NCBI RefSeq assembly: GCF_000025865.1
Contig: NC_014002.1
Coordinates: 310,001-374,000, forward strand
Direction: 5' to 3'
Length of the DNA: 64,000 bases
Source: Methanohalophilus mahii DSM 5219
Lineage (GTDB): Archaea; Halobacteriota; Methanosarcinia; Methanosarcinales; Methanosarcinaceae
Shown: positions 42,318 to 51,692 of the stretch, one piece after another
How the letters are laid out: each line of letters starts with the position of its first letter
Numbering within the stretch: the first letter of the stretch is position 1
Program-made: the position numbers and the translations under genes
The notes under the pieces: generated by a model
What the model was told of the DNA's origin: nothing
The model's input: the letters and a program-made list of their open reading frames with translations, nothing else
Database searches by the model: none

Positions 42318-44003
42318 TTACATTCCGCCCATGCCTGGAGGCATTCCACCCATACCTGGTGGCATTCCGCCGCCCATGCCTGGTGGCATGCCGCCTTCGC
42401 CACCGCCGCCTGATGGGGATGGGTTGGAGGATGCAATTACATCGTCGATCCTCAGGATCATGACGGATGCTTCTGCTGCAGCGTTGATTGCCTGTGTCTT
42501 GATTCTCAGAGGTTCAACGACACCTGCGTCCCACATGTCAATTACTTTTCCGCTGTAGACATCAAGACCGGCGGTCTTGGCGCCCTTCTCATGGTGGGAG
42601 CGAAGTTCTACAAGCATGTCGATCGGGTCAAGACCTGCGTTTTCTGCAAGGGTTCTTGGGATAACTTCAAGGGATTCTGCGAATGCTTTAACTGCCAGCT
42701 GTTCCCTGCCGCTGAGGGATGATGCGTAATCCTGCAGTTGGAGGGCCACTTCTACCTCTGGACCGCCTCCGCCGGATACGAGTTTTTCATCCTCTATGGC
42801 TACGCCGACTACACGAAGTGCATCATGGAGTGCCCTTTCAATATTGTCGACTACATGTTCGGTTCCGCCACGCAGGAGGATGGATACGGATCTTGGGTTG
42901 ACACAGCCTGTAATAAAGACCATGTTGTCGCCAGCAATCTTTCTTTCTTCCACGGCTTCGGTCTTTCCAAGGTCATCTGCGGTCATTTCCTCGATGTTGG
43001 TAATCAGTTTACCACCGGTGGAACGTACGAGTTTCTCCATGTCACTCTTTTTGACACGTCTGACTGCAAAAATTCCTTCCTTTGCAAGGAAATGCTGTGC
43101 CATGTCATCAATACCTTTCTGGCAGAAGACAACGTTTGCACCGCTTGCGACTACTTTATCTACAAGACCTTTAAGCATCTTTTCTTCCTGGTCAAGGAAG
43201 GACTGGAGCTGGTCTGGTGAAGTGATGGAGATTTCCGCGTCGACTTCAGTTTCCTTGAGCTCGATGGCACTGTTGATAAGTGCGATTTTTGCATCGGTGA
43301 CTTTCTTTGGCATGTTGGAATGTACACGCTCTTTGTCAAGGATCATTCCTTCAATGAGTTCTGAATCCTCGATGCTTCCACCGACTTTCTTTTCGACCTT
43401 TATGTTGTCAATGTCGATGGTTTCGCCATCAGTCTTGTCAACAATGCTTGCAACGGCGGATACGGCAATTTCGCTGAGTACATCTTTGGAAGCCTCTGCA
43501 CCCTTTCCTGTCATGGCAGTATTGGAGATGTTAATCAGGGTGTCCCTGTTATCAATTGTAACATCCTGTGCAAGTTCCTTGAGCAATTCGCCAGCTTTCT
43601 CAGCTGCCATCCTGTATCCGGATGCGATGATTGTTGGATGTACATCCTGCTCGATCATGTCTTCTGCTTTTTTGAGCAGTTCACCGGTGATCACAGCAGC
43701 AGTGGTTGTTCCGTCCCCTACTTCATCATCCTGGGTCTTGGAAACTTCCACGATCATCTTAGCAGCAGGGTGCTCGATATCCATTTCCTTGAGTATGGTC
43801 GCACCGTCATTTGTGATCACTACGTCCCCTAGGGAGTCTACAAGCATCTTGTCCATTCCCTTTGGTCCGAGTGTGGTCCTGACAGCTTCAGCTACAGCTT
43901 TTGCAGCCATTATGTTGTTGCTCTGGGCATCCCTGCCCCTGGTTCTCTGATTTCCGTCTCTTAAAATAAAAATTGGCTGTCCGCCAGACATCTGTCCTGC
44001 CAT
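42318..44003 (-). CDS. thsA: Thermosome (group II chaperonin) subunit
   Basis: A 561-residue group II chaperonin that folds proteins in an ATP-dependent double ring without GroES. The N-terminal [20 protein letters not shown] with the phosphate-binding [18 protein letters not shown] and the catalytic [15 protein letters not shown] region are intact. The C-terminal tail is a Gly-Met-rich repeat (GGMPPGMGG units), as in other archaeal subunits. A TATA element lies at 44081-44088 on the same strand. It is highly conserved and probably abundant. Confidence 0.97.
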   Translation of the reverse strand: MAGQMSGGQPIFILRDGNQRTRGRDAQSNNIMAAKAVAEAVRTTLGPKGMDKMLVDSLGDVVITNDGATILKEMDIEHPAAKMIVEVSKTQDDEVGDGTTTAAVITGELLKKAEDMIEQDVHPTIIASGYRMAAEKAGELLKELAQDVTIDNRDTLINISNTAMTGKGAEASKDVLSEIAVSAVASIVDKTDGETIDIDNIKVEKKVGGSIEDSELIEGMILDKERVHSNMPKKVTDAKIALINSAIELKETEVDAEISITSPDQLQSFLDQEEKMLKGLVDKVVASGANVVFCQKGIDDMAQHFLAKEGIFAVRRVKKSDMEKLVRSTGGKLITNIEEMTADDLGKTEAVEERKIAGDNMVFITGCVNPRSVSILLRGGTEHVVDNIERALHDALRVVGVAIEDEKLVSGGGGPEVEVALQLQDYASSLSGREQLAVKAFAESLEVIPRTLAENAGLDPIDMLVELRSHHEKGAKTAGLDVYSGKVIDMWDAGVVEPLRIKTQAINAAAEASVMILRIDDVIASSNPSPSGGGGEGGMPPGMGGGMPPGMGGMPPGMGGM

Positions 44004-44080
44004 TACTTTTACCTCCGTATTATATACATCAAATTGATATTCCCTGCATTATACAGGTCGTTTGTACATGTTTGTGGTTC

Positions 44081-44088
44081 TATATAAA
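44081..44088 (-). promoter_or_regulatory. TATA box of the thermosome gene
   Basis: Read on the minus strand the element is TGTTTATATAG, a good archaeal TATA box. It lies about 80 bases before the thermosome ATG and would give a leader of about 50 bases. Two near-copies of ACAAAC with an intervening palindrome lie just downstream and could be a heat-shock operator. Confidence 0.5.
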
Positions 44089-44166
44089 CATTGCTGCAAA
44101 GGGAATATCCGTTAGCCTATTGAAAATTATATTCTAAAAAAATAATATAATAAAAAGAAAAGAAAA

Positions 44167-44340
44167 TCAGCGAACAATGGCTTTTTGGGATCTTCTTTTG
44201 AATCTCCTCTTTGTACCTGCAGAAGAATATCTCTGTGCAGGTGCAGTGTGTGCCTTGTTAGCTTTGGCTTTTTTAACTTTGATTGTGTTGCCTTTACGTC
44301 CCTTTATTTTTACCCATTCAATACTTCCGGTTTTGCCCAT
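44167..44340 (-). CDS. Small basic protein (DUF5350-like)
   Basis: A 57-residue, very lysine/arginine-rich protein starting [17 protein letters not shown] and ending [15 protein letters not shown]. It is not a recognisable ribosomal protein. The composition suggests RNA or ribosome binding, and it resembles the small methanogen family DUF5350. The ATG at 44340 is preceded by GAGAGTGAT. It stands alone between the thermosome and the betaine operon, on the same strand as both. Confidence 0.75.
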   Translation of the reverse strand: MGKTGSIEWVKIKGRKGNTIKVKKAKANKAHTAPAQRYSSAGTKRRFKRRSQKAIVR

Positions 44341-44418
44341 AATTATCACTCTCTATGATATTGATTATTTGAATATGTGGATTACTTTAGAGGAAATGCT
44401 AGTTATTAAAGGTTGCGG

Positions 44419-44457
44419 AAAAAAAGAAAAAAAGAAGTGAGGATTGTAATCCTCACT
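44419..44457 (-). terminator. Terminator of the betaine transporter operon
   Basis: A ten-base perfect stem AGTGAGGATT/AATCCTCACT with a two-base tip lies across the stop codon of the last binding-protein gene. On the minus strand it is followed by TCTTTTTTTCTTTTTTT, the expected T-rich release signal. Confidence 0.8.
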
Positions 44458-45349
44458 GGGTTCCAAGTACTTCATCGTACTTTTCAGGATTCTCGGTAAG
44501 CCAGTCAGATGCAGCCTCTTCAGGAGATTGGCCTTCATCGATAGCGATCATTATTGATTCGATATCATTAAGATCCATTTCATAGTTCTGGATAAGCTGG
44601 TAGAACTCTGGTCTGTCCTCTTCAAAACCGGGTCTTGTGAGGATGACAAGGTTGTCACTTCCTCCATATATTCCCTTTGGATCTTCAAGGAATTGCAGGC
44701 CTTCCATACGTGCGAATGTCCAGTGTGGCCTCCAGAGGGTAGCTACGATCCATTCCTCATTGTCAAGGTTATCCTGAAGTGTTGTGGCCATTCCCACAGT
44801 ACTGCTGGAATATAATTCATATTCTTCAAGGTTATATTCCTCGAGGGCCTGCTCTGTGGTGACCATTATTCCTGCACCGGGTTCAATACCAGTGATTTTG
44901 CCATCGAATTTGCTGGCATTGCCTTTCAGGTCTTCCACGGTGGTAATTCCGGAATCATATACGTAGTCTGGAACAGCAAGTCCAATTTTAGCACCTGAGG
45001 ACACGACTTGTGCTTTGTTCAGACTGTCTCCGTATTGATCCCAGTATGAAGCCTGGGTTGCAGGTAACCATGCTTGGATAAGGACATCAATGTCTCCCTG
45101 TGAGGTTGCCTGGTATAGACCTCCTAAATCTGCGGATACAGTTTCGTATTCATAGCCTCCTTCATCAAGGATATGCAGAAATACATTTCCAGTTGCACGT
45201 GAGTCGTCCCACTGGACTACTCCAATTCGTACTGGCTCTTCTGTAGTCTCTTCACTAGGAGTTTCATCGCTCTGGGATGTGCAACCTGCACCGATTAAAG
45301 CGATTGCCACTATAAGGCATGCTAATATTTTCAAAAGCTTATATTTCAA
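44453..45349 (-). CDS. Glycine betaine-type ABC substrate-binding lipoprotein (second copy)
   Basis: A roughly 298-residue OpuAC/ProX-family binding protein, membrane-anchored by a lipobox (LIGAGCTSQ). It has VRIGVVQWDDSRATGNVFLH, ITGIEPGAGIMVTTEQAL and IVATLWRPHWTFARME, the last containing the aromatic betaine-cage type residues. The start TTG 45349 is preferred because AAGGTGAT lies four bases upstream; ATG at 45370 is an alternative. It is 50% or so similar by eye to the upstream paralog, and the pair shares one transporter. Substrate specificity of the two may differ. Confidence 0.88.
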   Translation of the reverse strand: MKYKLLKILACLIVAIALIGAGCTSQSDETPSEETTEEPVRIGVVQWDDSRATGNVFLHILDEGGYEYETVSADLGGLYQATSQGDIDVLIQAWLPATQASYWDQYGDSLNKAQVVSSGAKIGLAVPDYVYDSGITTVEDLKGNASKFDGKITGIEPGAGIMVTTEQALEEYNLEEYELYSSSTVGMATTLQDNLDNEEWIVATLWRPHWTFARMEGLQFLEDPKGIYGGSDNLVILTRPGFEEDRPEFYQLIQNYEMDLNDIESIMIAIDEGQSPEEAASDWLTENPEKYDEVLGTQ

Positions 45350-45404
45350 ACTAATCACCTTTTTTCTCAAAAATTAAATAGATAAAATTATTAAAAACAG
45401 GAAC

Positions 45405-45421
45405 AAGGGTTAACTACCCTT
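45405..45421 (-). terminator. Intercistronic hairpin between the two binding-protein genes
   Basis: AAGGGT and ACCCTT form a six-base stem with a TAACT-type loop across the stop of the upstream binding-protein gene, followed on the minus strand by a T-rich stretch. It could be a partial terminator or an mRNA-stabilising end that sets a higher level of the first binding protein. Confidence 0.45.
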
Positions 45422-46316
45422 ATTCAGTTCCAAGCCATTCGTTAACTTTTTCTGGGTTGTCGCTAACCCACTTCTCAGCAGCTTCTTCGGCACTCATACC
45501 TTGGTCTATATATGACATGACCTTTTCATTATCGGTAACAGTCCATTTGAATCTGGTGAGTATTTCATATGCCTGAGGTTTGTCTTCTTTAAGACCTGGT
45601 CTTGCTATGGTCACAATATCATCTGATCCATAGACATCTTTTGGATCATCCAGATATTTCAAATCCCAGCGTGCAAATGCCCAGTGTGGATTCCACAGAG
45701 TTACAATGATTGGTTCTTCATCAGCTATGGCACTTGTAAGTGCGGATGTCATTCCAGGACCACTGCTTGCTTGCAGCGTGTATCCGTCAAGACCGTATTC
45801 CTGAATGGCTTCATCTGTTTGTGACATGATACCTGCACCAGGGTCTATACCAGTTATTGTGCCTTCAAACTTTGATTCATTACCTTTAAGTTCGGGAATC
45901 GTATCAACATCAACATATTGAGGTACAACCAATCCCGTTTTGACATTTGGTGTATTTACATTGACATTTTCAATCTGGCCACCATATTGTTCCCAGTAGT
46001 TCGCCTGGGTGTTTGGTAACCATGCACATACTGAGAAATCAGCATTACCATTTGCAATACCCTGATACATTATACCAGCTGCAACATTATTGAGTTCAAC
46101 TTCATATCCATCTTTCTGGAATACTTCCTGAACTACATTTGTTGTTGCAACTGCACTTGCCCATTGTACATATGCAATTGTTACACTTTTTTCTTCGGTC
46201 TGTGTCTGGTTTCCATCATCAGTATCACCTTCATCTCCCTGCTGGGCACAGCCTGCAGCAAAGAGGGAAAGCACTAATAAAATTCCTACTAAAATTGCTT
46301 TATATTTATTATCCAT
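45420..46316 (-). CDS. Glycine betaine-type ABC substrate-binding lipoprotein (first copy)
   Basis: A 298-residue binding protein with a lipoprotein signal (AILVGILLVLSLFAAGCAQQ) and a glycine/acidic linker rich in Asp, Gly and Gln before the fold. The mature domain has VTIAYVQWASAVATTNVVQE, ITGIDPGAGIMSQTDEAI and IIVTLWNPHWAFARW. These are the OpuAC-family motifs for quaternary amine binding. AGGAGG precedes the ATG. It lies 52 bases downstream of the permease gene. Confidence 0.9.
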   Translation of the reverse strand: MDNKYKAILVGILLVLSLFAAGCAQQGDEGDTDDGNQTQTEEKSVTIAYVQWASAVATTNVVQEVFQKDGYEVELNNVAAGIMYQGIANGNADFSVCAWLPNTQANYWEQYGGQIENVNVNTPNVKTGLVVPQYVDVDTIPELKGNESKFEGTITGIDPGAGIMSQTDEAIQEYGLDGYTLQASSGPGMTSALTSAIADEEPIIVTLWNPHWAFARWDLKYLDDPKDVYGSDDIVTIARPGLKEDKPQAYEILTRFKWTVTDNEKVMSYIDQGMSAEEAAEKWVSDNPEKVNEWLGTE

Positions 46317-46368
46317 ATTTTATATTCCTCCTGTGTTGATTGGATAAAAAGAATGAAGGCTTTAGCAC

Positions 46369-47199
46369 TTATTTTGGGGTAAGGTGCTGTGTAAGCCTGT
46401 CAAGTACAATAGCGATTATGACAATTCCAAGCCCTGCTTCGAATCCAAGTCCTATATCAACTCTCTGGATTCCTATCAAAACCTGGTATCCAAGGCCTCG
46501 GGCTCCGATCATTGAGGCAATAACGACCATTGAAAGGGCAAGCATTATACATTGGTTTACACCGGCCATTATGGTCTTTAAAGCTACAGGTATTTCCACC
46601 TTGATAAGTTTTTGCCATGAGGTTGACCCAAAAGCGTCGGCAACTTCCACAAGTTCTGTAGGAACCTGGGTGATTCCAAGGGTTGTAAGCCTGATTGCAG
46701 GGGGCATTGAGAAGACAACGGTTGCAATCATACCTGGCACGTTACCAAGTCCAAAGAAGATAACTGCCGGGATAAGATAAACAAAGGAAGGCATTGTCTG
46801 CATAAGGTCCAGAATCGGTCTAAGTATCCTGTAAAGAGTCTCACTCTTTGCCGCAAGTATGCCCAGCGGAATACCTATTATTAGAGCCAGTGCAGCAGAC
46901 GAAATTACAAGAGCAATGGTCTCCATGGAGTATTCCCAGAGATCCATACTCAGTATTACTATGAATCCAAGGGCAGTACCCAAAGCAAGCTTCCAGTCCT
47001 TGCGACCGATTACGTATGCAAGGACTGCTAGCAACACAACAAACAACAGAGGTGGCATTGCCATCAGTACGTCTTTGAAAATATCTATAAAAAATTTAAA
47101 GACGCCGCTGAATGCATCAAGGGCAAAGCCAAAAGTATCACTAATCCAGTAGACTGCAGCTTCGACAACACTGCCTAACGGCAACTGTGGTACTATCAT
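46369..47199 (-). CDS. Glycine betaine-type ABC permease (ProW/OpuAB-like)
   Basis: A 276-residue permease with about six helices. [41 protein letters not shown] and the coupling-loop motif [20 protein letters not shown] (the EAA loop) place it in the ProW/OpuAB group. The protein moves the betaine-type osmolyte through the membrane. Its start overlaps the ATPase gene by four bases, so translation is coupled. Confidence 0.92.
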   Translation of the reverse strand: MIVPQLPLGSVVEAAVYWISDTFGFALDAFSGVFKFFIDIFKDVLMAMPPLLFVVLLAVLAYVIGRKDWKLALGTALGFIVILSMDLWEYSMETIALVISSAALALIIGIPLGILAAKSETLYRILRPILDLMQTMPSFVYLIPAVIFFGLGNVPGMIATVVFSMPPAIRLTTLGITQVPTELVEVADAFGSTSWQKLIKVEIPVALKTIMAGVNQCIMLALSMVVIASMIGARGLGYQVLIGIQRVDIGLGFEAGLGIVIIAIVLDRLTQHLTPK

Positions 47200-48419
47200 T
47201 GTTCTGCCTCCTCAACTTGTTCTTCATCTTCAGTGGTCTTAAGTGCAGCAAGAATACTGCCTCTGACAACCACGCCTACAAGTTTATCATTTTCATTAAC
47301 AATCGCAATTGGCTGATCTGTTTCCGCCCGGATTGATATAAGGTCTTGAAGCGGAGTATCGAGTGTAGTTTTCGGGAACTCCTTTATGATGACATCTTCC
47401 ATGGTTTTTCCGGCTTTCTGTGCTCGCACTGCATCATCAGCTTTCAGGAATCCCTGAAGACGCTTGGCTTTATCTACCACGTATATGGAGGATATGCCAT
47501 GCTTTTCCATGAGTTTGAGGGCGACTTGTAGACCGGATTTGAATGATACAACCGGGTCGGGTCTCTTCATTATATTCTCAGCGGTAAGAATCTTTGTCTT
47601 ATCCACACCTGCAACGAACTTTGAGACATAATCATTCGCAGGGTTTGTAAGAATTTCTTCAGCGGTCCCGATCTGGGCAATTTCTCCATCTTTCATCAGG
47701 GCAATACGGTCACCGAGTTTGAGGGCTTCATCCAGATCATGTGATACAAAAACAATGGTTTTCTGCATCTTTTCCTCAAGTTCCAGCAACTCATCCTGCA
47801 TCTCACTGCGGATAAGTGGGTCAAGGGCGCTGAAAGCTTCATCCATTAAGAGTATCTCCGGGTCTGTTGCAAGGGCTCTCGCAAGTCCTACCCTCTGCTG
47901 CATACCTCCGCTCAACTGGGATGGTTTGCTGAACTCATGACCTTTCAGTCCAACAGTTTCGATTGCAACTGCTGCCTTTTCATGTCTCTCATCCTTTGAG
48001 AAATCCTGTATTTCAAGACCGTAGGCAACATTATCAATGATAGTTCTGTGTGGCAAAAGAGCGAAATTCTGGAAGACCATACTGATCTGCTTTTCCCTGA
48101 TCAGCCTGAGTCTTTCACTGGATGCCTTTGTAACATCCTCATCGCTAATAGTTATTGATCCGGATGTGGGTTCAATAAGCCGGTTCAGACAACGCAAAAG
48201 GGTTGATTTACCGGAACCGGAAAGGCCCATGAGTACAAAAATTTCTCCTTCATACACGTCAAAACTAACATTATACAGGCCTACTGTCTGGCCAGTCTTG
48301 TTGAAGATTTCATCTTTTGAAAGACCTTCTTCAACATAGGACAAAGCTTTTTTTGGTTTTTTACCAAATATCTTTGTTAAGTTGCTAACTACAATTTTCT
48401 TCGTTCTTTCTTCAGAAAT
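47196..48419 (-). CDS. Glycine betaine-type ABC ATPase with tandem CBS domains, ATT start proposed
   Basis: A 407-residue ProV/OpuAA-type ATPase. Walker A is [17 protein letters not shown], signature [15 protein letters not shown], Walker [15 protein letters not shown]-loop [15 protein letters not shown]. The C-terminus has two CBS domains (about residues 285-400), which in this family sense ionic strength. The first canonical start, TTG 48344, would cut the conserved strand [20 protein letters not shown]. The frame upstream has no ATG, GTG or TTG; ATT at 48419 gives [10 protein letters not shown], with AAGGGG eight bases before. It heads the four-gene operon. Confidence 0.88.
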   Translation of the reverse strand: MSEERTKKIVVSNLTKIFGKKPKKALSYVEEGLSKDEIFNKTGQTVGLYNVSFDVYEGEIFVLMGLSGSGKSTLLRCLNRLIEPTSGSITISDEDVTKASSERLRLIREKQISMVFQNFALLPHRTIIDNVAYGLEIQDFSKDERHEKAAVAIETVGLKGHEFSKPSQLSGGMQQRVGLARALATDPEILLMDEAFSALDPLIRSEMQDELLELEEKMQKTIVFVSHDLDEALKLGDRIALMKDGEIAQIGTAEEILTNPANDYVSKFVAGVDKTKILTAENIMKRPDPVVSFKSGLQVALKLMEKHGISSIYVVDKAKRLQGFLKADDAVRAQKAGKTMEDVIIKEFPKTTLDTPLQDLISIRAETDQPIAIVNENDKLVGVVVRGSILAALKTTEDEEQVEEAEQ

Positions 48420-48655
48420 AAAAATAACCCCTTTATTTTTTAATAGGTTATTTAGTAAAAGATCATGACAATCTTTTTTGTAAATGTACTCTCAATATTA
48501 AGCAGGGCATAATCGTTTGGAATTCAAATTAAAAATGGCTTTATTCTTTTTATACTTTATGGTGATAAATATTCTATGAAAAAGTGGCGCTATCTGCTGA
48601 AAATTCCAGTCTATGTGAATAATTATATATTGTCAGGCACCTCATTTAACATTAA

Positions 48656-49909
48656 ATGTCGCTTGAACCTATCCATATAAAGGCCATACAAGAAATCGCA
48701 TCCGGTATTGAAATGGACGTAGATAAGAAAGATGAAGACAGCGATGCTACTAATCTTCTTGATTTTTTGAAAGAACTAAAATACGGCTCCAGAATTGTTT
48801 TGAAATCCATCGGGAGGCTATACAGGGGAAAGGTAGACATGGCCCGCATGTCACAATCAAAAGACCCTGTTGAAAGAACTCTTTCTTCTGATAGTGGAAG
48901 TACCAACACTTTTCTCTTTGATTCGGGGCTCGCACTGGATTTCTGTCATTGTGCAATGGCTTCCTCACCGACGGACCTTGGCATCCATTCAAAAAGAACA
49001 ATTGTTGCTGCTACTTATTCCTCTTCTGCAAATGTTACTATTAACACCTCACATGACTGGAAATTATTTGATAGGGGCAATGGAAGAAGTCGCCTGGTAA
49101 AAATTGAGGCAGGTCTGCTGGAGACCAGGGAAAAACGCCTCGTTCACAATATTGCTCTTTACCTTTCCGAATCCGAACACATTCTCTGGATGAAAGATAT
49201 TTTCTCAAAGGGAGATTTTTTCATAATGGATGGGCCCATATACCCTAAACAGTTAATGTACTGGATGGTTGTGCCTTCAGAGGAAGTCAGAATAAGATAT
49301 GACCCTTCGGCATTGAATATCTTGCAAAACTATATTGACATCATGGATCATTCAATGGATAATAACCTTCCACTGGTAGGATTTGTGAAAAATCCTGAAG
49401 ATATGCAGATTGTACAAACGCTTAAAAAACAGGAAACGGAACTGGATATACCCTGGCTGGTGGATGCCCAGTTTTTCAAAAATGTCCTCCATCCTTCTGC
49501 TGAAGATTCACATAATTGTATTACTTATACAAACTGGTTCATGCAACCCAACCAGTTCTATGAGAATATGCTCCAGACCACAAGTCCTTTGATGGATAGT
49601 TCTCTTTCCCACAAGTATGATGCAGAGGATTATGCATTGACATTTTTTGTAATCTATGTTCCTGCTATGAATGTTCTTTTTAAAGTAGAATCTCCTTATG
49701 GTTTGACAAAAGATGATGACATGAGGCACCTGATCACACGCAAGGTACTATATGATATTTCAGTAGGCGGTATTCCACCGACTCTCTCCAAGGTGGATTC
49801 GATAGCAAAGATACGCAAAAAAGAAAGGAAACAGATTCTGGGGCAGTTCAACAAACTCAGGGTTGATACGAAATACAACGATATACGCTGGAGTGATACA
49901 GATGGATAA
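48656..49909 (+). CDS. nurA: NurA nuclease, HerA partner
   Basis: A 417-residue NurA-family nuclease that works with HerA in DNA end resection. The first acidic site lies in SSDSGSTNTFLFDSGLALDF-like stretch (about residue 75-90), with further conserved residues in LPLVGFVKNPEDMQIV and NVLFKVESPYGL. The ATG at 48656 lies about 30 bases after a ttatatat element, so the mRNA may be nearly leaderless. The end overlaps herA by eight bases, confirming coupled expression. Confidence 0.9.
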   Translation: MSLEPIHIKAIQEIASGIEMDVDKKDEDSDATNLLDFLKELKYGSRIVLKSIGRLYRGKVDMARMSQSKDPVERTLSSDSGSTNTFLFDSGLALDFCHCAMASSPTDLGIHSKRTIVAATYSSSANVTINTSHDWKLFDRGNGRSRLVKIEAGLLETREKRLVHNIALYLSESEHILWMKDIFSKGDFFIMDGPIYPKQLMYWMVVPSEEVRIRYDPSALNILQNYIDIMDHSMDNNLPLVGFVKNPEDMQIVQTLKKQETELDIPWLVDAQFFKNVLHPSAEDSHNCITYTNWFMQPNQFYENMLQTTSPLMDSSLSHKYDAEDYALTFFVIYVPAMNVLFKVESPYGLTKDDDMRHLITRKVLYDISVGGIPPTLSKVDSIAKIRKKERKQILGQFNKLRVDTKYNDIRWSDTDG

Positions 49910-51692
49910 TGATGACGATATACTTGCTTATGCCACAGGTACTAAGGGGGGCAGTGTATCCTCGAGAGAACCGGTTGAAGATTTTGAGGAATATGTTCCT
50001 GATACAGTGGATAATCCGGATGAATCATTCTTTGATGATGCGCTGGGTACAATTACAACAGGGATCGATCCTCTGGAAATAACTGAAGCAGGTGCACGAC
50101 TTACTGGTTACATTACTGCTTCACACAGGCCGAATGTCAGGCTTGGTACATATGTACTGGTTCCCTATGGAGATGAAGATCTGTTTGCAAGGGTCTGGAA
50201 GCTGCAGTACCTTCAGGAATTTGAAGTGGATGATGCGACAGAATTGCATTCCAGACGCATGTTAAAGGCCAATAATACCAATGAGATAGATTATAAATTC
50301 CTTGCATATCTCGACCCTCTATGTATCCTGTCTCCCGCAAAGGCAGGCCTAATGCGTCGCATGGCCGACAGGCTTCCCCGGCCCAATACTCCAATATTGC
50401 CCGTTTCTGAAAAACTCAAGATCCAGACAGGTCTCAACATCCCTACTGAAGGTATTTTTCTGGGACATTTGAGTGTGGGGGGTGAACTTGTCAGGACACA
50501 TGCTTCTCCTCCAACAGTTGCCTACTACCTGCGTAACGATTATTCAATGGGGGATCCGCTTATGTTCCGTCATATGCTGGTGTGTGGAAGTACCGGTACG
50601 GGGAAAACCTTCCTAACAAAGAATATTCTGCGCCAATTCCTAGCATCGGACAACCAGTATCTTGTAAGGGGTGAACAGGGCAGAAAGAAAAACCCGTGTC
50701 TTGTGATTATGGACCCGCAGGATGAATATTCCCAGTTGTTTGAGGATAATGCGGAGATAGGATATGCCGACGAAGTAACCTTTGCAGAAGAGGATGTCTT
50801 GCACGGGGGACATCAGGATACAAGGACATTCCTGGCAAGTGTGGATGGTCAGTCCTATCCGGGTAAATCCCGTGCACAACAAATGGAATTTACAATTCCT
50901 TTCGAACTTGTAAGGAATAATTCCTGGTTGATATCAGCAGCTGAATTGACGGAAAACCAGTATATAGGCCTTGAGCTGTTGCTTGAGGATTATTTCAGGA
51001 CTCCTGCAAACCATACCTATCAGGGATTTACGGATTTTATTGCAGATGAAGGCACACGTTCTGTTTATGTGGATAGTGGAAAAATCCATGAATCTTCCTA
51101 TGATGCCATTGTGCGTAAGGTCAAAAACCGCTCATTCAGCAAGGTATTCGACCAGCCGGCAAAACCGATAACCGAAATACTTGATGAGGTTTTCAAGCCG
51201 GGCAGGGTCAGTGTTTTTCCGACCGAGTATATAAATAATAGTCGTATAAGAGATCTCATTACTCTCACCTTGATGACAATTGTAGTTGATAACAAACTCA
51301 GTACATCAGGCAACGATTCTGTTAAGAAAACCCCTGTATTACTGGCTCTTGATGAAGCACATAGATATCTTTCCGGTGCGATGTCGGCTCATTCCAGACG
51401 TATCGTATCCAGATTCGCAGATGCAGCAAGACAGGGGCGCAAGGAGACACTTGGTCTTTTCCTGATTACCCAGGATCCACAGGATATCGATGATACGGTG
51501 CTCAAGCAGATAAATAGCCGTATTATTCTTAATCTCTCAAACGACAATGCCATAAATGCATTAAATGTTCCACTGGAATTTGAAAAAAGGATTCCTTATC
51601 TTCGCAAGGGGCAGATGATAATTCAGAGTCCGGATAACAGTGATATTGTAGAGGTTACCGGTCTGCATAAATGTGTGGTAAAACACGCCTGA
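49902..51692 (+). CDS. herA: HerA bipolar DNA helicase/translocase
   Basis: A 596-residue hexameric FtsK/HerA-type ATPase that with NurA generates 3' single-stranded ends. The N-terminal HAS-like beta barrel is at about residues 60-170. Walker A is VCGSTGTGKTFLTKNILR (about residue 225), Walker B VLLALDEAHRYLSG (about residue 480) and the late LITQDPQDIDDTVLKQINSRII. The start at 49902 (DNDDDILAYATGT) is preferred because it overlaps nurA by eight bases; the frame open to 49863 lies within nurA. Its stop lies in a palindrome shared with the converging kinase gene. Confidence 0.92.
   Translation: MDNDDDILAYATGTKGGSVSSREPVEDFEEYVPDTVDNPDESFFDDALGTITTGIDPLEITEAGARLTGYITASHRPNVRLGTYVLVPYGDEDLFARVWKLQYLQEFEVDDATELHSRRMLKANNTNEIDYKFLAYLDPLCILSPAKAGLMRRMADRLPRPNTPILPVSEKLKIQTGLNIPTEGIFLGHLSVGGELVRTHASPPTVAYYLRNDYSMGDPLMFRHMLVCGSTGTGKTFLTKNILRQFLASDNQYLVRGEQGRKKNPCLVIMDPQDEYSQLFEDNAEIGYADEVTFAEEDVLHGGHQDTRTFLASVDGQSYPGKSRAQQMEFTIPFELVRNNSWLISAAELTENQYIGLELLLEDYFRTPANHTYQGFTDFIADEGTRSVYVDSGKIHESSYDAIVRKVKNRSFSKVFDQPAKPITEILDEVFKPGRVSVFPTEYINNSRIRDLITLTLMTIVVDNKLSTSGNDSVKKTPVLLALDEAHRYLSGAMSAHSRRIVSRFADAARQGRKETLGLFLITQDPQDIDDTVLKQINSRIILNLSNDNAINALNVPLEFEKRIPYLRKGQMIIQSPDNSDIVEVTGLHKCVVKHA

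Noticed and set aside
42796-43950. 384-codon open frame on the plus strand opposite the thermosome gene
   Set aside because: It lies wholly antisense to a highly conserved chaperonin gene and its translation is Ser/Thr-rich without family resemblance, as expected for a codon-bias shadow.
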